A stretch of 64,000 nucleotides of DNA. It comes from Streptomyces sp. AM 4-1-1. GTDB taxonomy: Bacteria > Actinomycetota > Actinomycetes > Streptomycetales > Streptomycetaceae. The notes below the pieces were generated by a model, which was not told the DNA's origin, did not search any database, and saw nothing but the letters and a program-made list of their open reading frames with translations. Each line of letters opens with the position of its first letter. Within the stretch, counting starts at the first letter, position 1. The position numbers and the translations under genes are program-made. Location of the stretch: contig NZ_CP119145.1 in the NCBI RefSeq assembly GCF_029167625.1, forward strand, positions 372,001 to 436,000. The letters run 5' to 3'. Positions 59,337 through 64,000 of the stretch are shown here, in pieces.

Positions 59337-59780
59337 ATGTCCATAGCCACACCTCAGAACACACGCGCCGTCATCGGGGAACTCCTGCGCAGAATCGGCG
59401 AAGGCGATCCCGGGCGCATCGCCGAGCTGTATGCCGAGCGGTGCGATTGGAAGCTGGACTGGCCGGAGGCCGAGCACGGCCGAACGGCCACGCCGTGGAT
59501 TCGTCACCGGTCCACCCGGGCCGACGCGGCCGATCACTACCGCGAGCTTGCCGAGCACCACGAGCCTGAGCACGTGGCCACCGAGATCGAGCGCATCCTC
59601 GTCGATGGCGACGACGCAGTCGTGCTCGGTGAGATTCGCCAGACCGCCCGGCCCACCGGGCGGGCGTATCGCGCGCGGTTCGCCCTGCACCTCACGGTCG
59701 AGGACGGCCTCGTCACCCGCCACCATGTCTACGAGGACAGCCTGGCGGTCGCCCAGGCATTCGAGGCGGAGAGCAGGTGA
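59337..59780 (+). CDS. SnoaL-like / nuclear transport factor 2-fold protein
   Basis: 147 aa from ATG 59337 with AGAAGG six bases upstream; an extension to 58911 is unsupported. The pattern LLRRIGEGDPGRIAELYAE, a central acidic/aromatic segment (CDWKLDWPEAE) and a C-terminal F-A-L-H-L-T-V-E-D-G-L-V-T-R-H-H-V-Y-E-D-S-L-A-V strand-strand-helix suit the SnoaL-like family. These are small binding or cyclase-like proteins with varied roles. No operon partner is evident; it converges with the permease genes. Confidence 0.82.
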   Translation: MSIATPQNTRAVIGELLRRIGEGDPGRIAELYAERCDWKLDWPEAEHGRTATPWIRHRSTRADAADHYRELAEHHEPEHVATEIERILVDGDDAVVLGEIRQTARPTGRAYRARFALHLTVEDGLVTRHHVYEDSLAVAQAFEAESR

Positions 59781-59880
59781 AGGCCACCTGGCGACCGCGC
59801 GATGGCAGGCCGCAGCCACACGTTCGCGGACCACGGACCGCTGACCTTCCCCGGCCCGCCGGTCGGCCGACTCGGCTGCC

Positions 59881-60915
59881 CTACAAGCCCCGCCGGGACT
59901 CCCGCACCAGCAGTACCAGCAGATACGCCCCGCCGACGCACACGGTGACCGCACCGGTCGGTAGCAGCACATCCGGAATCGCATGCTGCGCCGCGATGTC
60001 GGCGCCGAGCAGCAGGAGCGCGCCGACGAGCGCCGAACCGGCGAGGTCGACGGAGGCTCCCCGCCCGGTGAGACGGCGGGCGATCTGCGGCGCCGCCAGC
60101 GCGACGAAGGCGATGGGGCCCGACGCGGCGGTCACCGCGGCTGTAGCGGCCACGCCGAGGACCACCAGCAGCAGCTTCGTGCGCTCGACGGGTACTCCCA
60201 GCGTCGCCGCCGTGTCGTCGCCCAGTTCGAGCAATCGCATCCGGCGTTGCACCACGGTGGCCGCCAGTGCGACCCCCGCCGTCAGGACGGAGGCCATCAT
60301 GACGGCGGGCCAGCCGATGGAGCTCAGTGAGCCGGCGCCCCACACCGCGGCCCTCAGCGCGGTGTCCACATCGGCCTTCACCGAGAACCACGTGTTGACC
60401 GAGGACAGCAACGCACCGACCGCGATACCCACGATGATGAGCCGGAAGCCCCGCACACCCCGTTGGAACGCCAGCAGATACACGGCGAAGGCGGTGACGA
60501 GCCCGCCTGCGAGCGCGCCCGCCACGAGCGCCGAGTAACTGCTCGCGCCCGCGAGCAGCGTGAGGACGACACCGGTGTAGGAGCCGGTGGTGAAGCCGAT
60601 GACGTCGGGGCTGCCGAGCGGGTTGCGGGTCAGGGACTGGAAGATCGCGCCGCCCACGGCCAGGGCGGCCCCGAACACCACGGCGGCGACGATGCGCGGT
60701 GCCCGCCACTCCAGGACGACGGTACGGACGCTGTCGCCGGCCGTGCCCGACATGACCGCGATCAGGTCGCCGAGGCTCAGCGGGTAGCTGCCGAGTGTGA
60801 ACGCCCACAGGGCCAGCGCGATCAGCGCGACCCACAGCAGGCCGCACACGACGACCACACGGCGCGACGCTCTCAGACTCAGGGGCCCTGCCCTGAGGAC
60901 GAACACCCCGTTCAC
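59881..60915 (-). CDS. Iron-siderophore ABC transporter permease (FecCD family)
   Basis: 344 aa; GTG start overlaps the upstream permease stop by 4 bases. Multi-pass with typical FecCD segments: R-A-P-R-I-V-A-A-V-V-F-G-A-A-L-A-V-G-G, LTRNPLGSPDVIG and G-P-I-A-F-V-A-L-A-A-P-Q-I-A-R-R-L. Imports siderophore-iron with the sister permease. No ATPase gene lies between here and the right edge. Confidence 0.93.
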   Translation of the reverse strand: MNGVFVLRAGPLSLRASRRVVVVCGLLWVALIALALWAFTLGSYPLSLGDLIAVMSGTAGDSVRTVVLEWRAPRIVAAVVFGAALAVGGAIFQSLTRNPLGSPDVIGFTTGSYTGVVLTLLAGASSYSALVAGALAGGLVTAFAVYLLAFQRGVRGFRLIIVGIAVGALLSSVNTWFSVKADVDTALRAAVWGAGSLSSIGWPAVMMASVLTAGVALAATVVQRRMRLLELGDDTAATLGVPVERTKLLLVVLGVAATAAVTAASGPIAFVALAAPQIARRLTGRGASVDLAGSALVGALLLLGADIAAQHAIPDVLLPTGAVTVCVGGAYLLVLLVRESRRGL

Positions 60916-61970
60916 AGCGCCCTCATCCGGCTTCCGCGCACCAGCAGGATCAGTACGGGCGCGCCGATGAGCGGCATCATGACACCGACCGGCAGCTCGG
61001 CGGGGATCACGATCAGCCGGCCCAGGACATCGGCGACCAGCACGATCGCCGGGGCGAGGACGGCGGAGTAGGCAAGAATCCAGCGCCAGTCCGGTCCGGT
61101 GAGCCATCGCACGGCGTGCGGCACCATGAGACCGACGAACATCAGCGGGCCCGCCGCGGCCGTCGCCGCACCGCACAGCAGGGCCACCGCGATCACCACA
61201 CCGCACCGGGTCGCACCGATCCGCAGACCGACAGCCCGCCCCGCGTCGTCGCCGAGTGCGATCGCGTTGAGCGGACGCGCACAGCAGACGGCGACCAGCA
61301 GACCGGCCAGGACGAAGGGCGCGATGTCACCGGCTGTGCCCGTCGGGCGGTCGGTGATGGTGCCCGCTCCCCAGAATCTCATGCGGTCGAAGGTCTCCGT
61401 GTCGATCAGGGCGAGGGTCTGGGAGATGCCGGACAGCACCGCCGTGAAAGCGACCCCGACGAGGGTGAGCCGCAGCGGCGAGGGCCCGCCCCGTCCGCCG
61501 CTCGCGGCGAGGTAGACCACCGCTGAACCGACGACGGCGCCGACGAAGGCGAAGGGCAGGTACTGCTCGATGCGCGTGACGCCGAAGACGGCCACACCCA
61601 GGGTGACGGCGAAACCCGCGCCGGCGTTGACGCCGAGAACACCCGGGTCGGCGAGCGGATTGCGGGTGAGCGCCTGGATGAGCGCCCCCGCCACGCCCAG
61701 GGACACACCGACGACGATGCCGAGCAGCGTGCGGTCCACGCGGGCGGCGCTGATCGTGGCGTGCGAAGCGGAGCCGTCGGGAGCGGTCAGCGCCTGCCAC
61801 ACCACGTCAAGGGGGAGCATCGCCGAGCCGATCGCGACGCTGAGCAGCACCGCCACGAGGAGCGCGCCGACGGCGACGCCCAGGCCGAGGAGCCGGCGTG
61901 TCCTGCGACGCGACGACCGCGACGACGCAGTCGGTGGTGGCGCGGTCGTCGTCGCGAGCGCCTGTGGCAT
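60912..61970 (-). CDS. Iron-siderophore ABC transporter permease (FecCD family)
   Basis: 352 aa. Same family: R-V-D-R-T-L-L-G-I-V-V-G-V-S-L-G-V-A-G, LTRNPLADPGVLGVNAGA and G-P-L-M-F-V-G-L-M-V-P-H-A-V-R-W-L. The N-terminal ~25 residues are basic and cytosolic. RBS GGGAGG before the ATG. It lies 89 bases after the AraC regulator gene and is probably co-transcribed with it. Confidence 0.93.
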   Translation of the reverse strand: MPQALATTTAPPPTASSRSSRRRTRRLLGLGVAVGALLVAVLLSVAIGSAMLPLDVVWQALTAPDGSASHATISAARVDRTLLGIVVGVSLGVAGALIQALTRNPLADPGVLGVNAGAGFAVTLGVAVFGVTRIEQYLPFAFVGAVVGSAVVYLAASGGRGGPSPLRLTLVGVAFTAVLSGISQTLALIDTETFDRMRFWGAGTITDRPTGTAGDIAPFVLAGLLVAVCCARPLNAIALGDDAGRAVGLRIGATRCGVVIAVALLCGAATAAAGPLMFVGLMVPHAVRWLTGPDWRWILAYSAVLAPAIVLVADVLGRLIVIPAELPVGVMMPLIGAPVLILLVRGSRMRAL

Positions 61971-62059
61971 CGAACCTCCCTGAGCAACCCGTCACCCGGA
62001 CAGCCCGGTGCCGTGCGTGATCGAAGTACTTGAACTGCTTGAACTGCCTGGCTCCCGAT

Positions 62060-62857
62060 TCAGTGACCGCCGAGCGCCCCCACCGCGTCCGTGCTGAGCG
62101 CGCTCACGGGCACCCCGGACTCGCGGCTCAGCGCGCGCAGCAGTCCGGCCCGGGTCGCGTAGCCGGCCGCCCTGGCCGCCGCCGTCAGCTCACCCCCGCC
62201 GCGGAGGTGTTCGACGGCGGCGTTCATCCTGGCCCGGTTGCGCCACCGTGTGAAGGGCAGTCCGGTCTCGTCGAGGAAGACGCGCTGCACCTGCCGGGGG
62301 CTCATCCGGTGCTGCGCGGCGAGCTGCTCCAGCGTCCCGGAGGCAGTGCGCAGGGCCTCGCGGGCGAGTGCGCGCACCGCGGGATGGGCGGGGAGCACGA
62401 CCGGGAAGTACTGCCGGGAGATGCCCCTCAGCACGCGTCCCAGTGCCTGACGGAACGGCTGGACCTGCTCCGCCGTGCTCGGCGCCGCGCCGAGCGTGGT
62501 GGTCATGACCTCGACGATCGCGGGTACCGCCCCGAGCGGCTGCACACGACATCGGGGCAGGTCACCGGGGTTGAGGGTGGGGCCGAGTGCCATGCCGCCC
62601 GACTCGATCCGCAGCGCGTGCGGCACGCGGGGAGCGAGCCAGACTGCCTCGTGTCGCCCGAGCCGCCACTCCGCGCCGTCGGCAGACAGTCGGGCGTTGC
62701 CGGTCACCAGGTAGACGAGGTGCGGCTCGTCGTGCCGATGCGTGTCGTGCCCGAGAAAGCGGATGGCGTTCTCGGGGACCACGGTGCCGAGGAATGTCAT
62801 CGGCAAGCGTGCCTCCCGTTGTATGCGACGCGTCGTGTCCGTCACCGGCGATGTCAC
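62060..62857 (-). CDS. AraC-family regulator with cupin domain
   Basis: 265 aa as drawn; a start at ATG 62800 (GGGAGG 11 bases upstream) would give 246 aa and may be the real one. N-terminal cupin-like domain with HDTHRHDEPHLVYLV, then a C-terminal double helix-turn-helix (LEQLAAQHRMSPRQVQRVF and L-T-A-A-A-R-A-A-G-Y-A-T-R-A-G-L-L-R-A). Located between the iron box and the permeases, so it probably regulates siderophore uptake. Confidence 0.9.
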   Translation of the reverse strand: MTSPVTDTTRRIQREARLPMTFLGTVVPENAIRFLGHDTHRHDEPHLVYLVTGNARLSADGAEWRLGRHEAVWLAPRVPHALRIESGGMALGPTLNPGDLPRCRVQPLGAVPAIVEVMTTTLGAAPSTAEQVQPFRQALGRVLRGISRQYFPVVLPAHPAVRALAREALRTASGTLEQLAAQHRMSPRQVQRVFLDETGLPFTRWRNRARMNAAVEHLRGGGELTAAARAAGYATRAGLLRALSRESGVPVSALSTDAVGALGGH

Positions 62858-62882
62858 ACTCGGATCGACGCAACGGAACCAG

Positions 62883-62901
62883 CAAGGTTAGCCTCACCTT
62901 A
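62883..62901. promoter_or_regulatory. IdeR/DmdR1-type iron box
   Basis: CAAGGTTAGCCTCACCTTA, 19 bases, close to the actinobacterial iron-box consensus (TTAGGTTAGGCTAACCTAA). It lies between the divergent AraC and siderophore-binding-protein genes, so both are expected to be repressed under iron-replete conditions. Confidence 0.82.
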
Positions 62902-62950
62902 CCAATAGCTCGAACACTCGAGCCTGCCCTGCCCAGTCACATGAGGTCCC

Positions 62951-63937
62951 ATGTTTGCTCCTGCCCGCCTTCTCGCCTTCGCGCTCGTCGCCGCGCTGGC
63001 CCTCACCGGCTGCTCGGCCTCCGACTCGTCGGGCGACGGGGACAAGGCGCCCGTCGCGAAGACCCGTACCGTCAAGACCGACTACGGCGAGGTGAAGGTG
63101 CCGACCGACCCCAAGCGTGTGGTCGTGCTGAACCATGCCCTCGCCGGGTACCTCTACGACCTCGACGTGCCGGTGCGCGCCACGATTCCCGAGGACGCCG
63201 ACGGCAAGGGCAAGTTCTCCCCGTACTGGGAGAAGGAGGCGAAGGAGGACGGCACGACGTTCCTGCCGTGGAGCGTCGACGGCTTCGATCTGGAGGCGAT
63301 CCTCGCCCTCAAGCCCGACCTCATCGTCGGCGGCGGCATCGGCTTCCCGCTGTTCCAGGCGGAGAAGGTGTACGACAACCTCTCCGGCATCGCTCCCACC
63401 GTGCTCGTGGGCAAGAAGCTCGGCGACTGGCGGAGCCAGTTCTCCTTCCTCGCCGACGACGTGTTCGGCAAGCCCGACGTCTACGACCGGCACCTGGCCG
63501 CCTACGACAAGCGGATCGCCGAGGTGAAGAAGGCGATCACGCCGCCGCCCGGCCCCGTGTCCTTCCTCGCCCTCACCGGCGACGGCACCGCCTACGGCCT
63601 TGTGGAGAGCGTGGGCCTGCCCACCGAGTTGAAGAGGGTCGGCATCGAGCCGGCGCCGGTCTTCGCCAAGGGCGGTTTCAAGGTGTACGGGCAGGGCGGT
63701 GACATGTTCGAGCTGTCGACCGAGAAGGTGGGCCAGACGATCACCCAGCCGTCCGTGTTCGTCATGGGCTTCAACGCCGACACGACCGACGTCGCCACCC
63801 TGAAGAAGAACCCCGTCTACGGCGCGCTGCCCGCCTTCAAGGCGAACCACGCCTACGACCTGCCGTACTGGGTGCTGCGCGGCGACTACGACGAGTCGAT
63901 GGCCCTGCTCGACATCATCGAGAAGCGGTTCTCCTGA
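62951..63937 (+). CDS. Siderophore-binding lipoprotein of ABC importer
   Basis: 328 aa. Lipoprotein signal with lipobox LTGC (Cys at aa ~21). The mature part has periplasmic-binding-protein features: PTDPKRVVVLNHALAGYLYDL, then LKPDLIVGGG, and P-T-V-L-V-G-K. This class delivers ferric siderophores to FecCD permeases. Divergent from them across the iron box. The stop overlaps the next ATG by one base (TGATG). Confidence 0.94.
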   Translation: MFAPARLLAFALVAALALTGCSASDSSGDGDKAPVAKTRTVKTDYGEVKVPTDPKRVVVLNHALAGYLYDLDVPVRATIPEDADGKGKFSPYWEKEAKEDGTTFLPWSVDGFDLEAILALKPDLIVGGGIGFPLFQAEKVYDNLSGIAPTVLVGKKLGDWRSQFSFLADDVFGKPDVYDRHLAAYDKRIAEVKKAITPPPGPVSFLALTGDGTAYGLVESVGLPTELKRVGIEPAPVFAKGGFKVYGQGGDMFELSTEKVGQTITQPSVFVMGFNADTTDVATLKKNPVYGALPAFKANHAYDLPYWVLRGDYDESMALLDIIEKRFS

Positions 63938-64000
63938 TGGCCGCCCAGCGCGCGTACACGACGCACCCCCTCGTCCTGCGCCGGCTCACCGTGCGCCGTG
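63937..64000 (+). CDS. Start of probable siderophore-interacting (flavin) reductase
   Basis: Only 21 codons visible: MAAQRAYTTHPLVLRRLTVR, then R. The R-R-L-T-V-R-R opening resembles siderophore-interacting proteins that reduce and release siderophore iron. Translationally coupled to the binding protein. Too short to be sure. Confidence 0.5.
   Translation, partial: MAAQRAYTTHPLVLRRLTVRR

Noticed and set aside
1..64000. tRNA, rRNA, CRISPR or insertion sequence
   Set aside because: No cloverleaf, rRNA core, regularly spaced direct repeats or transposase motif was recognised by eye; a dedicated scan was not possible.

Overview
High-GC, Streptomyces-type DNA (third-position G/C bias, GTG starts, ATGA/GTGA overlaps, typical actinomycete families). 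The window is a dense accessory/specialised-metabolism region. No rRNA, tRNA, CRISPR array, insertion sequence or phage gene was seen.

Layout. (1) 1-14454, leftward: an NRPS operon made of an MbtH-like protein, a 2699-aa NRPS (C-A-T-C-A-T-E) and a second NRPS (C-A-T-C-A..., cut by the left window edge). The two synthetases meet through matched C- and N-terminal communication segments. The pocket residues read aliphatic - Gln (epimerised to D-Gln) - aliphatic - Phe for the four visible modules. Two stretches, one of about 1.37 kb (A domain) and one of about 0.6 kb (C domain), occur almost identically in both synthetases. (2) 15323-30709, rightward: a polycyclic tetramate macrolactam (PTM) operon: fatty-acid-hydroxylase/sterol-desaturase family protein, iterative PKS-NRPS (KS-AT-DH-KR-ACP-C-A-PCP-TE, Orn-like A code), two CrtI-like FAD oxidoreductases and a cytochrome P450. 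The alcohol-dehydrogenase-like cyclase that usually closes the inner six-membered ring is absent. (3) 30866-32215: small conserved proteins (DUF6296-like, DUF4287, PRC-barrel). (4) 32341-35975: type III PKS, ICMT-like methyltransferase and FAD oxidoreductase, divergent from a UbiA prenyltransferase; probably a prenylated phenolic lipid or quinone. (5) 36255-38330: DHA2-type efflux pump and divergent MarR regulator.

(6) 38592-44714: long-form GAPDH, histidine kinase with divergent response regulator, secreted NPP1/NLP-type protein, cis-prenyltransferase. (7) 44845-49123: Rieske oxygenase + thioesterase, TetR regulator and a CoA ligase, with palindromes upstream of both transcription units; probably a small catabolic regulon. 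(8) 49251-54545: prpD-prpB-prpC (propionate / 2-methylcitrate) with a divergent ScfR/PrpR-type regulator and a triple TGCGAA element between them. (9) 54674-58660: accessory-looking alanyl-tRNA synthetase and TsaD pair. (10) 59337-64000: SnoaL-like protein, two FecCD permeases, AraC regulator, an IdeR/DmdR1-type iron box, a siderophore-binding lipoprotein and the start of a probable siderophore-interacting reductase.

Most worth a second look: the homogenised NRPS modules with a small variable islet at the substrate pocket, the PTM operon lacking its last cyclase, the AlaRS-TsaD pair, and the type III PKS-UbiA locus with a tiny upstream ORF. All functional statements are homology and motif readings made by eye.
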